DNA of 40,133 bases from Gammaproteobacteria bacterium (GTDB lineage: Bacteria; Pseudomonadota; Gammaproteobacteria; Pseudomonadales; Halieaceae): contig JAUIEP010000026.1 of assembly GCA_030428835.1 (NCBI GenBank), positions 1-40,133 on the forward strand. Direction: 5' to 3'. This document shows positions 8,683 through 17,251 of the stretch, one piece after another. Made by a program: the position numbers and the translations under genes. Position 1 is the stretch's first letter; the number at the start of each line of letters is the position of its first letter. A model generated the notes under the pieces. That model did not search any database. It was not told the origin of the DNA and saw only the letters and a program-made list of their open reading frames with translations.

Positions 8683-9645
8683 ATGCCGCCAGCAGCAATC
8701 AAATTCCGGATACTGGTAGCCAGTGTCTTGTTCGCGCTCCAATCGACCGTGACATGGTCCGAAGACGCCGGGTTTATCGCGCAACAGATCGACGCGTTCC
8801 GCGACAGCGACTTCAACGTCAAGCGCGCCGATTCCAACACCCCTTTCATACCCCTCGCTTTCGTCGGCGCCAGCCGGTACGGGAGGGCCGAAGTTGAGGC
8901 GGACAAGCGCGGCGTGAAAACCGCCTACGATATCAGCAGCCTCTCCCAGGGCGCGTTCGTCCCTTATATCCTGAACGAACGCGACCTGTTCGGTGTCGGC
9001 GAATATGTCAGTTTTTCCAGTTTTCGCGTCGAGGACGGACCCGTCGAGAATTTCGAGGTGACGACGATCGGCGTACCGCTGGGGTGGGCGCGACAGATCA
9101 ATCCCGAATGGCAGGCCATGAGTTTCGTCATGCCCATGGGGCACGACAACACGCTGGAGACCGGAGGTTGGACATGGCAGACGCTGGGCGGCGCGTTCAC
9201 CCGGTGGACCCAGAACGAGGAGGTATGGTGGGCGTTCGGCGTCTACTTCGATGTGGGGTCGCAGGAGAGCTTCGCACTGCCCTACATCGGCGCCTCCTGG
9301 CTGATCAACGAGGCCTGGACGGTCAGCGCGATACTCCCGTGGCCATCCATCAACTACTCCCCGAACGACAGGTGGCTGGTCAGGTTCGGAGCCTCCCCTT
9401 CCGAGGCGTCATGGTCCATCAGCCCCGAGGACGGCAACGCGACCCTGAACCTCGACGCCTTCGATTTCGGCATCGGCGTCGAGCGCAGGCTGTCACGCCT
9501 GCTCTGGCTGAGTGGCGAGGTCGGTGTGGGAGGCCTGCGCAACTTCAGGGTTTCGGACACCCAGATTGACGAGCCCGATTTCGACGCGGGCTCAAGCTGG
9601 TACGCCGGCATCGACATCAAGCTCAGGCCGCCCAAGCTGCTGTGA
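8683..9645 (+). CDS. DUF6268-like outer-membrane barrel protein
   Basis: A 320-residue exported protein: a signal peptide (FRILVASVLFALQSTVTWS) followed by alternating beta-strand sequence with many aromatic residues. The pattern (RYGRAEVEADKRGVKTAYD, PLGWARQINPEWQAMSFVMP, MGHDNTLETGGWTWQTLGG) is that of DUF6268 proteins, predicted transmembrane beta-barrels of unknown function. It does not end in phenylalanine, so barrel assembly is not certain from the C-terminus. It stands alone, divergent from the W/Y-rich gene and convergent with the M23 peptidase gene. Confidence 0.78.
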   Translation: MPPAAIKFRILVASVLFALQSTVTWSEDAGFIAQQIDAFRDSDFNVKRADSNTPFIPLAFVGASRYGRAEVEADKRGVKTAYDISSLSQGAFVPYILNERDLFGVGEYVSFSSFRVEDGPVENFEVTTIGVPLGWARQINPEWQAMSFVMPMGHDNTLETGGWTWQTLGGAFTRWTQNEEVWWAFGVYFDVGSQESFALPYIGASWLINEAWTVSAILPWPSINYSPNDRWLVRFGASPSEASWSISPEDGNATLNLDAFDFGIGVERRLSRLLWLSGEVGVGGLRNFRVSDTQIDEPDFDAGSSWYAGIDIKLRPPKLL

Positions 9646-9680
9646 GGCGCGTCTGGTGCTCCGGGTCTAATGTTTAGGGT

Positions 9681-10541
9681 CTAGGACTCCGGCATCGGCG
9701 GCACGAGGAGCTGCGGATCGATGCGCTCGCCGCGCCAGCTCATGCGCCAGTCCAGGTGCGGGCCGGTGGCGCGCCCCGTGGCGCCGATCTCGCCGATCAG
9801 GTCGCCTGTGCGCACCTCCTGCCCGACTTCAACCAGCACTTTCGACAGGTGCAGGAACGACGAGGACAGGCCGTAGCCGTGATCCAGGATGATCGTGCCG
9901 CCGGAATAGAACAGGTCGTCCTCCGCCAGCGTCACCACGCCGGCACTCGGCGCGCTCACCGGGCTGCCCGTGGGCAGCGCCACATCGACGCCGTAGTGGG
10001 GACTGCGCGGCACGCCGTTGTAGAAGCGTTGGCTGCCGTATACGCCGGAGATGGGTCCCACGGCCGGCCAGGCGAAGCCGTCCAGGGCAGCGCGCAGCAG
10101 GTCGGGGCGCTGCAAGCGCCGCCCCTTCGCGGCGGCCACCAGCTCGCGCTCGCGGGCGATACGCGCCTGGCGTTCGGGTGGCGGCGTCACGGTTTCCTGG
10201 GGCACACCTTCCACGCGCTGGATCACGTAGTCGCGCTGCGCGATGGCGAGCTGCACGGAGCACGGCGCCGGCCCGGTGACCGTTAGCTCCGCGGCGGGCG
10301 CGGCGTCGCGCCCGAAACCGGCGAAGAAGGTGCCGTCGGGGAGCACATCCAGGTCGGCGCCACCGAGGGAGACCGCGCTGCCCGGCGGGACTCGCCCCGC
10401 GACCAGGCCGCCCTGCACGAGATCACCACTCAGCGCAGGGCACCCCGCCGCCGGCGCCGGGCTTGCCAGCAGGGCCAGCAGCAGCGCGACGCAGCAGCGC
10501 TGCCAGCGCGCCGGGACGGCTCTATGTCGTTTCTGGTTCAT
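9681..10541 (-). CDS. M23 family metallopeptidase
   Basis: A 286-residue exported zinc peptidase expected to cut peptidoglycan cross-links. It has a signal peptide (RCCVALLLALLASPAPAAG), an Ig-like middle section, and a C-terminal LytM domain with the zinc motifs SPHYGVDVAL (H-x3-D), SSSFLHLSKV and GPHLDWRMSW. The HLD in place of the usual HLH in the last motif is common in this subfamily. The start MNQKRH lies inside the 3' end of the DUF5666 gene (20-base overlap), at the edge of the 9-bp repeat tract; more in-frame ATG codons occur in the repeat itself. Translation is probably coupled to the DUF5666 gene. Confidence 0.88.
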   Translation of the reverse strand: MNQKRHRAVPARWQRCCVALLLALLASPAPAAGCPALSGDLVQGGLVAGRVPPGSAVSLGGADLDVLPDGTFFAGFGRDAAPAAELTVTGPAPCSVQLAIAQRDYVIQRVEGVPQETVTPPPERQARIARERELVAAAKGRRLQRPDLLRAALDGFAWPAVGPISGVYGSQRFYNGVPRSPHYGVDVALPTGSPVSAPSAGVVTLAEDDLFYSGGTIILDHGYGLSSSFLHLSKVLVEVGQEVRTGDLIGEIGATGRATGPHLDWRMSWRGERIDPQLLVPPMPES

Positions 10542-12216
10542 CGGGTTCGTCCGGCTCGTCGGGTTCGTCAGGCTCATCCGGTTCATCCGGTTCATCCGGT
10601 TCATCCGGTTCATCCGGTTCATCCGGTTCATCCGGTTCGTCCGGCTCATCCGGTTCATCCGGTTCATCCGGTTCATCCGGTTCGTCCGGTTCATCCGGTT
10701 CGTCCGGTTCGTCCGGTTCATCCGGTTCATCCGGTTCATCCGGTTCGTCCGGTTCGCGACTCTCAAACTCGTGATTCCCATCCAGCCCTGTCGCGGACTC
10801 GAACTCCACCTCGTCGGCAACGCCGTCAGGAGAGCGTTCATCTTCAACTTTGACCAGCGCGCCGATCTCCAGCGCCGCGTAAAATTGCGCAGCCGAAACA
10901 TCCTCGTCGTCGCTGGTCTCGAATTCTGCGCCGCGGGTGGCGAACTGGATACCCAGTACCGTGAGGCTGACACCGTCGACAAACGCCTCGACCGGCGCCT
11001 GGATGACGTCGTCATCGGGTTCCCCGCGATCGATGCGCGTTGCCAGGAGCGCATCGCCCGACATGATCGCCTCGACCTCGAGGAAGTCCCCGACGCGCAG
11101 GTCGGCGAGGCGCAGGGGATTCGCCCTGCCGGTATCATCTTCGAACTGGGTGCGCGCGTCGATGTCGACGGTCACCGAGCCGCCGAAGAACTGCAGCGTG
11201 ACGCGGCGCGCTGCGGCGTCGATGGCAGCCACGGCCGCCTCGACCTCGATACGACCGCGACGCACTTCGACTTCTTCCGCGCGCAGCACGCGGCCGACGA
11301 CAACCCCTTCCACCTCCACGATAACGCCATTCTCAAGCGTGAATCCCGCCGGCGTAATTTCCGCGCGGGAGGCGTCGACCGTAAAGCCGCTGACGCTAAA
11401 ATTGCCCGGCCCGGCGAAATTGGCGATCGTCCCCTGTACGCTGATCTCGTCGCCATCGCGCGCCTGGTCACCGATGTCATCTTCGCGCTCCACCCTCGAC
11501 GCCTGCAGGACACCGTCGACCAGGACGCCGCGAACCTCCACAAACTGGCCGTCTGCCAGTGTGCCGCCGGGCACGTCGCTGAGGTCTGCGTTGGAGTAAT
11601 CCACCAGCGTACCGTCCAGTTCGAACGTCGTCGGGGTCAGGTTCGCAATCCTGGCTTTCACCTCGACCTGCGTGACACCGCTGACAAACTCCCCCGTCTT
11701 CGCCACGCGGGTCGCGCGCAGTTGCCCCGCGCCGATGGCAAATCCCGAGATTTCCAGCACATCCCCGACTGCAAGGGCGGCGAAGTCCACGTTGGCAAAC
11801 ACCGTGCCGGTGCGCTCAACGATGACCTCCGTACCCAGAATGGTGAGCAGCGCACTGTCACCGTCCCGGCTGAACTCGATGGTCTCCAGCGGCCCCTCGA
11901 GGTCATCGTCGAAGACCACACGGTCGGCGGTGCCGGTAAGGCCGTCAGCACTGCGTGTGCCGAATACGGTAACCACCATGCCCAGACCCAGCTGCGACTC
12001 CTGCGCATTAACGCCATCGATCTCGATCGCCGCGCCGGCGGTGTCGTACTCCACGCCGTTGACGAAGATACTGCCGAAGCCGTCGATCGTACCCGATGAG
12101 ACCAGCCCGCTGCCGCCGATGCCTCCGCCGCCACCACCGCTGCTGCCACCGCAGGCGCTGAACACGAGCAGGAAAACAAGCAGTGGTGCGAGGCGCAATC
12201 TGGACAGGGACATCAT
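10522..12216 (-). CDS. DUF5666 lipoprotein with (Asp-Glu-Pro)n tail
   Basis: A 564-residue lipoprotein with a lipobox (LVFLLVFSACGGSS) and a Gly-rich linker. Several OB-like DUF5666 modules follow, each with a pattern such as VSSGTIDGFGSIFVNGVEYD or a G-x-V-x-G-x-I segment followed by a VGDFLEVEA type strand. The C-terminus is a tract of roughly 24 Asp-Glu-Pro repeats ending ETT, encoded by a 9-bp DNA tandem repeat. Function of DUF5666 is unknown. The gene overlaps the DUF6502 gene by 4 bases (ATGA) and the M23 gene by 20 bases, so all three appear to be one translation-coupled unit. The acidic proline-rich tail could span the wall or bind cations, but that is speculation. Confidence 0.85.
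   Translation of the reverse strand: MMSLSRLRLAPLLVFLLVFSACGGSSGGGGGGIGGSGLVSSGTIDGFGSIFVNGVEYDTAGAAIEIDGVNAQESQLGLGMVVTVFGTRSADGLTGTADRVVFDDDLEGPLETIEFSRDGDSALLTILGTEVIVERTGTVFANVDFAALAVGDVLEISGFAIGAGQLRATRVAKTGEFVSGVTQVEVKARIANLTPTTFELDGTLVDYSNADLSDVPGGTLADGQFVEVRGVLVDGVLQASRVEREDDIGDQARDGDEISVQGTIANFAGPGNFSVSGFTVDASRAEITPAGFTLENGVIVEVEGVVVGRVLRAEEVEVRRGRIEVEAAVAAIDAAARRVTLQFFGGSVTVDIDARTQFEDDTGRANPLRLADLRVGDFLEVEAIMSGDALLATRIDRGEPDDDVIQAPVEAFVDGVSLTVLGIQFATRGAEFETSDDEDVSAAQFYAALEIGALVKVEDERSPDGVADEVEFESATGLDGNHEFESREPDEPDEPDEPDEPDEPDEPDEPDEPDEPDEPDEPDEPDEPDEPDEPDEPDEPDEPDEPDEPDEPDEPDEPDEPETT
10534..10757 (-). repeat. 9-bp tandem repeat, about 24-25 copies
   Basis: The minus-strand unit is GATGAACCG with third-position changes (GAC, CCC, CCT). 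It encodes Asp-Glu-Pro in the DUF5666 frame and Met-Asn-Arg in the next frame, which is the M23 peptidase frame. The third frame has a stop in most units. Copy-number change would keep both frames. Variation at third positions suggests selection on the peptide and not purely recent slippage. Confidence 0.95.
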
Positions 12217-13028
12217 GACTCCTCCGACCGGGGCCGGTAATCCGAGTAGTAAATGCCGACAGCGACGTACCGTGGTTCGACATCGTCATCTACGTCGATC
12301 TCGTGCTCCGACAGGAACCGGTGGTACTCCTCCAGCAATTCCTGCGAACGCTGGTTGGACAGTTCCTTGAAAGGCTCAATTGCATCGGGATGCACAAGCA
12401 CGTTAAACACCTTGCGCTGGAAGTGGAGGTTGTTCTCTTCCGCCTGCAGGTTGTGGCCGATCGTCGCGATGAGTTCGGCAACGTCGTGGCCAAGGATGTT
12501 TACCTTCTCGAGGGGTGTCGCCACCGGTACGTAGGCACGGGCGAGCAGTTCGACGCCCTCCTGCCGCACCGCGACCGTGCCGCTCGCTTCCAACACCTTG
12601 AGCATGGCAACCGGCGGTATGTCTCCGCTGTACTCGCGCACGAGCGCGGCGAAGCTCGCCTCATCGCCCTCCATGGGCAGGATACGCGGGCGGCCGTCGG
12701 TATCGAGGTAATCCCTGTTGATGGTCCAGCCGGAAATCACTCGCACGGCGCGGTTGTAGCGCTGTGAGGAGGCCTCGTCGTCCAGGCCCTCCTGCTCGCG
12801 CAGGCGCTTGGCCTCCTTGCGCGTGAGGCCCGTGAGGGCGGATACCCCGGAGATACTGGGACGCTTGCCGGAGCCGGCCATCTGGTCAAACGCCTCGTCC
12901 ACGTACACCTTGCGCGCAAGCTCCGCGAACGTGCCGTAGGCCATGCCGTGACGCAGCAAAACCGCGACCAGCGGGCGCAAAATGCGGATGACGGCTGCAC
13001 TGAGGGCATTGTGCAGGGAATCGCTCAT
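12213..13028 (-). CDS. DUF6502 family protein
   Basis: A 271-residue cytoplasmic protein of unknown function. The N-terminal half (ILRPLVAVLLRHGMAYGTFAE, then a GVSALTGLTRKEAKRLRE segment) reads like a helix-turn-helix type DNA-binding region, and the family is often found next to DUF5666 genes, as here. A transcription-regulator role is inference. I use the ATG at MSDSLHN: a perfect TATAAT on the minus strand (plus 13036-13041) ends 7 bases upstream, so the longer GTG start at 13055 would lie upstream of the -10 box. The mRNA may therefore be leaderless. Its stop overlaps the DUF5666 start. Confidence 0.82.
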   Translation of the reverse strand: MSDSLHNALSAAVIRILRPLVAVLLRHGMAYGTFAELARKVYVDEAFDQMAGSGKRPSISGVSALTGLTRKEAKRLREQEGLDDEASSQRYNRAVRVISGWTINRDYLDTDGRPRILPMEGDEASFAALVREYSGDIPPVAMLKVLEASGTVAVRQEGVELLARAYVPVATPLEKVNILGHDVAELIATIGHNLQAEENNLHFQRKVFNVLVHPDAIEPFKELSNQRSQELLEEYHRFLSEHEIDVDDDVEPRYVAVGIYYSDYRPRSEES

Positions 13029-13035
13029 GTTTGGG

Positions 13036-13041
13036 ATTATA
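13036..13041 (-). promoter_or_regulatory. -10 box (TATAAT) just before DUF6502 start
   Basis: Minus-strand TATAAT sits inside GGGAATATAATCCC, 7 bases from the ATG. No good -35 hexamer is seen at 17 bases, so activity may depend on an activator. It separates the DUF6502-DUF5666-M23 unit from the cytochrome cluster upstream. Confidence 0.5.
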
Positions 13042-13128
13042 TTCCCTTTCTCCACCCGACTCCCGCGAATTCCGGCAAAAATTCGGCCGCACTACAGGAG
13101 AACCCGCCGCAGCGCTTCGCCGCGCGTG

Positions 13129-14832
13129 TCAAAAACGCCTGCGCACACCCAGGATGAGAAAGCCCTGCTGTACCTCGAAGTCCTCGCTGCCGAACTCCTG
13201 CAGCAGCCACTCGTAGCCGAACTCAGCCTCCAGGAAGAGGTCCCTGTTGAACTCGTAATCCAGCCGCACACCCGGGCGCGCCAGCACGGCGTCCTGGTCT
13301 ACCTCGTCCAGGGTCCGGCGCGAGGCCTGCAGGCGCAGTGTCACCGTGAGTCCCCGCGACGCGTAGACCCGTTCGTCCGTGTAGATACTCAATACTTCGC
13401 TGGTATCGCCGGCGGTGTAACGCAAGCCGACACTCAGGCTGTCGCTCGCGAACACCGCATCGGGCCAGACATACTGCAGGCCGTAAGTGGTATTGGCGTC
13501 GGAGTCCGGCGCATCCGGTGAAAATTCGTAGCGCGGCAGTTCGCTCAGTTCAAAGTGGTAGACCTCCGCGATCAGGCGATGGCCGTTGTCGAGTTCCCGG
13601 TTCAGGACGACGGACGCGTAACGACTGAGAGCCGTCTTGTCGAGCGCGGCGTCGTAGACATCGCGGCCGGGGTCCAGCGTGTCGATGTACTCGTCGAGAT
13701 TGACGCCGTACTCGCCGATAATCGCGTTGCTGGCACTGAGGAAGGGACTGCGCTGGTAGCCCAGCGTCGTGGACAGGTTCGTGGCCGCCCCGACATCCCA
13801 GCTACCGTTAAAGGTGAAGTTGTTGAGTTCCCCGAACTCGACGTCGTAGTCCAGCACCGCGAAGTAGCGCGAGGTGTCATTGAACCAGGAGAGTTGCCCA
13901 CCCAGCGCCCTGCGCTCGGTCAGGCCGTCGAACTCCTGCTCCACGATGTAGCCCTGCAGGTTCAACGCGGATTTATCGGGCGCGAACTCAGCGCCCAGCG
14001 CGTACACCAGCCGGTCGCTGTCGCCCTGCTCGCGGCTCGAGGATGAAGGGAGTCCAACGGTGGCCAACAGCGACACGCTGCCGGCAAGCGGCACGCTCAG
14101 GGACGCCCCATCCAGGTAGCCGTAGACGCCCAGGTCCCTGCTGCGCCGGCGCCCCACGACAAGCTCCGTCCCGCTGCGCCGGTGGGTCACACCCATATAA
14201 AGATTGCTCACACGTCCGTCGGAGTCGCCGCGGTCGCCGTGATCCGACAGGTAGCCGCCGTTGACCCGGCCACGCCAGAGCCAGCCGTCACTCTGCCCGC
14301 GCAGGTGCAGGTCGACATCCCCCGCGATCGACGAGATGGGTGTCTCCCGGTCCTGGCCGTCGACTTCCCGGACGAGGCCGCGGTAGCGCATCGAGGCGCT
14401 GCCGTAGACCTGGGTGTCCCTGCCGGGCCGTCGCGCCGCGGCCAGCCTGGGTTGGTCGCTCGCGGTCCGCACCGCCAGCAGGCGCTGCCTGACACGCCCC
14501 TCCCCGACGCTCCGCGGGTAGGATTGCAGCCACTGTTCATACACCGCGCCCGCGCCGGCGAGGTCGCCCTGCTTTTCCAGGCACACGCCGTAGAGTTCAT
14601 ACGCCCACGCCGCCTGTTCCGGGTCCTGCGCGGCGCTCAGCTCCAGGTACATTGCGGCCGCGGTGCTGAAGTCATCCTCCGCGAACAGCCGCGCGGCCTC
14701 CTGCAGGCGCACGGCCACCTCTTCCCTGTCGCCCGGGACTTCCGCGACGGCACCCGCGACAAGCGCGACGCCGAGTAACGTGGCCAACAACGACCGCCGC
14801 ACGCCCCTGCACACTGCTCTCGACTTAATCAA
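13129..14832 (-). CDS. TPR plus outer-membrane beta-barrel protein
   Basis: A 567-residue exported protein: signal peptide (LLATLLGVALVAGAVA), a helical region with TPR-like units at about 36-125 (EAARLFAEDDFSTAAAMYLE, AWAYELYGVCLEKQGDLAGA), then about 430 residues of alternating beta-strands ending in GVRRRF with the terminal phenylalanine used for barrel insertion. The barrel size would allow roughly 16-22 strands; this is an estimate. It starts with TTG (ATG absent) and overlaps the 3' end of the 31-heme cytochrome gene by 8 bases. That coupling suggests it works with the cytochromes, perhaps as the outer-membrane pore or dock of a conduit. It does not resemble MtrB in any motif I can see. 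Confidence 0.8.
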   Translation of the reverse strand: MIKSRAVCRGVRRSLLATLLGVALVAGAVAEVPGDREEVAVRLQEAARLFAEDDFSTAAAMYLELSAAQDPEQAAWAYELYGVCLEKQGDLAGAGAVYEQWLQSYPRSVGEGRVRQRLLAVRTASDQPRLAAARRPGRDTQVYGSASMRYRGLVREVDGQDRETPISSIAGDVDLHLRGQSDGWLWRGRVNGGYLSDHGDRGDSDGRVSNLYMGVTHRRSGTELVVGRRRSRDLGVYGYLDGASLSVPLAGSVSLLATVGLPSSSSREQGDSDRLVYALGAEFAPDKSALNLQGYIVEQEFDGLTERRALGGQLSWFNDTSRYFAVLDYDVEFGELNNFTFNGSWDVGAATNLSTTLGYQRSPFLSASNAIIGEYGVNLDEYIDTLDPGRDVYDAALDKTALSRYASVVLNRELDNGHRLIAEVYHFELSELPRYEFSPDAPDSDANTTYGLQYVWPDAVFASDSLSVGLRYTAGDTSEVLSIYTDERVYASRGLTVTLRLQASRRTLDEVDQDAVLARPGVRLDYEFNRDLFLEAEFGYEWLLQEFGSEDFEVQQGFLILGVRRRF

Positions 14833-17251
14833 AATCGCCGTCTCCCACCCGGTGCTCGCCGGGCCTGAAATCCTTGATCGTCGTCAGGGTGCTGTCCTGG
14901 TACACGTGGCAGGAACCGCTGCAGTCGCGCAGTTCGGACACGTTGTAGTTGCGATCGGGATTCTCGTGCTTCCTGTGCGGCCCGCTTTCAAAATCGGAAG
15001 CGTGACAGCCGGCGCAGGAACCCGCGTAAGCCGCATGGGGCCACGGCAGGACCTGCGCGTTGGTCCGGTGGCAGTCGGTGCAGTCCAGGGAGCGCCGGTG
15101 CTCGCCGGGGTAACCCGGCGAGGTGTGACTGAAGGTATCGGGCGTCCAGCCTGTGGTCCGGTGGCAGCCGGCGCAGTCCAGGTTGGTCTGGAAATGGCCG
15201 TTGTCCTTGCCCGGTGCGGCAACGCCGTCGTGGCAGCTCGCGCAGTTGCCGGTGATACCCTGGTGACTGAAACCGGCCGGCGTCCACGCCACCGTGGAGT
15301 GACAGGCCACACAGTCCAGCGTCGTGGGCAGGTGATCACCGGGTTTGCCGTCCTCGATGCTGTTGTTGTGGCAGCTTGTACAGTTGCCCGTGATGCCCTG
15401 GTGCGTGAAGCTCGCCGGCTCCCACGCCACCGTCGTGTGGCACGCCACGCAGTCCTGGCTGGTCGGCAGGTGGTCGCCCGGTTTGCCTTCCTCGATCACG
15501 TTGTTGTGGCAGCTCGCGCAGTTACCCGTGATGCCCTGGTGCGTGAAGCTCGCGGGCAGCCACGCTAAGGTCGTGTGACAGGCCACGCAGTCCAGCGAGG
15601 TGGTGATGTGATCCTGCGGCTTACCCTCTTCCGTCACATTGTTGTGGCAGCTTGCGCAGTTACCGGTGATGCCCTGGTGCGTGAAATTCGCGGGCTGCCA
15701 CGCGACCGTCGTGTGGCACGCGTTGCAGTCCAGCGAGGTGGCGATGTGATCCTGCGGCTTGCCCTCCTCCGTCACGTTGTTGTGGCAGCTCTGGCAGTTA
15801 CCGGTGATGCCCTGGTGCGCGAAGTTGGCCGGCGTCCACGCGACGGTTGTGTGGCACGCGTTGCAGTCCAGCGAGGTGGTGATGTGATCCTGCGGCTTGC
15901 CCTCCTCCGTCACATTGTTGTGGCAGCTCTGGCAGTTACCGGTGATGCCCTGGTGCGTGAAATTGGCGGGCTGCCAGGCGACCGTCGTGTGGCACGCGTT
16001 GCAGTCCAGCGAGGTGGCGATGTGGTCCTGCGGCTTGCCCTCCTCCGTCACGTTGTTGTGGCAGCTTGCGCAGTTACCGGTGATGCCCTGGTGCGTAAAA
16101 TTCGCAGGCTGCCAGGCGACCGTCGTGTGGCACGCGTTGCAGTCCAGCGAGGTGGCGATGTGGTCCTGCGGCTTGCCCTCCTCAATCGCATTGTTGTGAC
16201 AGGCCTGGCAATTGCCGGTGATGCCCTGGTGCGCGACGTTCGCAGGCTCCCACGCGACCGTCGTATGACAGGCCACACAGTCCTGGCTGGTCGGCAGGTG
16301 ATCGCCTGGCTTGCCTTCCTCGATCACGTTGTCATGGCAGCTCCCACAGTTGCCCGTGATGCCCTGGTGCGTGAAGCTCGCCGGCGTCCACGCGACCGTC
16401 GTATGGCACGCCACGCAGTCCTGGCTGGTCGGGAGGTGGTTACCCGGCTTGCCTTCCTCCGTCACGTTGTTGTGACAGCTCGCGCAATTACCCGTGATGC
16501 CCTGGTGCTCGAAGTTTGCAGGCGTCCAGGCAACGGTGGTGTGGCAGGTGACGCAGTCCTGGCTGGTGGCCAGGTGATCGCGCGACTTACCTTCCGCCTC
16601 GACACCGTTGTGACAGCTCTCGCAACTGCCCGTAATGCCGGCGTGATCAAACCGGGCAGGGAGCCAGGCGAAGGTCGCGTGGCAGTCCTGGCAGTCCCGG
16701 TTCGTCTGGATGTGCTTCGCGGGTTTGCCCGCAGCCTGGATGTTGTTGTGGCACGTGGCACAGGGCTGGGTGACATTGCTGTGATCAAACGTCGCGGGCG
16801 CGAAGGCGAACACCGAGTGACAGTTTTCACACTGCTCGCCCGAGGTAACATGGTCAGCCGGCTTGCCCGGCGCCCGCGAGCCGTTGTGGCACAACACGCA
16901 GGCCCCCGGAAGCTGGCTGTGATCGACTCGCGCGACCTCCTGCCAGTTGAATGTGTTGTGGCAGTTCTCGCAGTTGCCGCCGACAGGAATATGGTCATTG
17001 GGCATAAACGAGTTGGCCATGATCGCGCCCGGCTGGTGGCAGATCGCGCACTCGCGCGGCGTGCCGCCGAACATCCGCCGCTGGTGGCAACTCTCGCACT
17101 GCAGGTCGCGATGCGCACCGCGTAGCTCGAAACCGGTACGAAAGTGGTCGAAGCTTTTACTTTCCGCCAGCGCAACCCGCGCGGGCAGCAGCAGGATTGG
17201 CAGCAATAGCAACAACCACAGGCCCGGCCTGCGAAAAACTGGCGTCACCAT
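14825..17251 (-). CDS. 31-heme c-type cytochrome built of 46-residue repeats
   Basis: An 808-residue periplasmic multiheme cytochrome with a Sec signal peptide (LWLLLLLPILLLPARVALA). I count 31 CxxCH heme sites plus one CxxxCH (CSGSCH) near the C-terminus. The middle is a run of 46-residue units, each with two heme motifs and the marks HQGITGNC, EEGKP, DHxxTSxDC and CHTTVAW. Ten units carry HQGITGNC and more degenerate ones flank them. His residues spaced between motifs could be distal ligands. There is no lipobox, so it is soluble periplasmic or exported. I chose the ATG at MVTPVF, which overlaps the upstream 21-heme gene by 7 bases. Expected role: long-range electron transfer. The specific acceptor is unknown. 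Confidence 0.92.
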   Translation of the reverse strand: MVTPVFRRPGLWLLLLLPILLLPARVALAESKSFDHFRTGFELRGAHRDLQCESCHQRRMFGGTPRECAICHQPGAIMANSFMPNDHIPVGGNCENCHNTFNWQEVARVDHSQLPGACVLCHNGSRAPGKPADHVTSGEQCENCHSVFAFAPATFDHSNVTQPCATCHNNIQAAGKPAKHIQTNRDCQDCHATFAWLPARFDHAGITGSCESCHNGVEAEGKSRDHLATSQDCVTCHTTVAWTPANFEHQGITGNCASCHNNVTEEGKPGNHLPTSQDCVACHTTVAWTPASFTHQGITGNCGSCHDNVIEEGKPGDHLPTSQDCVACHTTVAWEPANVAHQGITGNCQACHNNAIEEGKPQDHIATSLDCNACHTTVAWQPANFTHQGITGNCASCHNNVTEEGKPQDHIATSLDCNACHTTVAWQPANFTHQGITGNCQSCHNNVTEEGKPQDHITTSLDCNACHTTVAWTPANFAHQGITGNCQSCHNNVTEEGKPQDHIATSLDCNACHTTVAWQPANFTHQGITGNCASCHNNVTEEGKPQDHITTSLDCVACHTTLAWLPASFTHQGITGNCASCHNNVIEEGKPGDHLPTSQDCVACHTTVAWEPASFTHQGITGNCTSCHNNSIEDGKPGDHLPTTLDCVACHSTVAWTPAGFSHQGITGNCASCHDGVAAPGKDNGHFQTNLDCAGCHRTTGWTPDTFSHTSPGYPGEHRRSLDCTDCHRTNAQVLPWPHAAYAGSCAGCHASDFESGPHRKHENPDRNYNVSELRDCSGSCHVYQDSTLTTIKDFRPGEHRVGDGDFD
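15174..16691 (-). repeat. 138-bp tandem repeat in cytochrome gene, 11 units
   Basis: A marker string (CAGTTACCGGTGATGCCCTG and close variants) recurs on the plus strand at 15243, 15381, 15519, 15657, 15795, 15933, 16071, 16209, 16347, 16485 and 16623. Every spacing is exactly 138 bases with no insertion or deletion. The central units (15657-16210) are almost identical in sequence, the outer ones diverge. This shows recent duplication or gene conversion in the middle of the array. Confidence 0.97.

Noticed and set aside
8368-9144. Minus-strand frame overlapping the DUF6268 gene start
   Set aside because: It covers the 8372-8682 gap and the barrel gene antisense, with no signal peptide or motif.
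10243-12099. Long plus-strand frame across the 9-bp repeat
   Set aside because: It reads Arg-Phe-Ile repeats from the complement of the Asp-Glu-Pro tract and has no family features.
15174-16691. CRISPR-like or minisatellite non-coding repeat
   Set aside because: The period is a multiple of three, the frame is open, and every unit keeps its heme motifs, so it is coding.
15575-17125. Long plus-strand frame opposite the 31-heme cytochrome
   Set aside because: It mirrors the 138-bp repeats (repeated RDRRVARVAVQRGG pattern) and has no signal peptide or motif.
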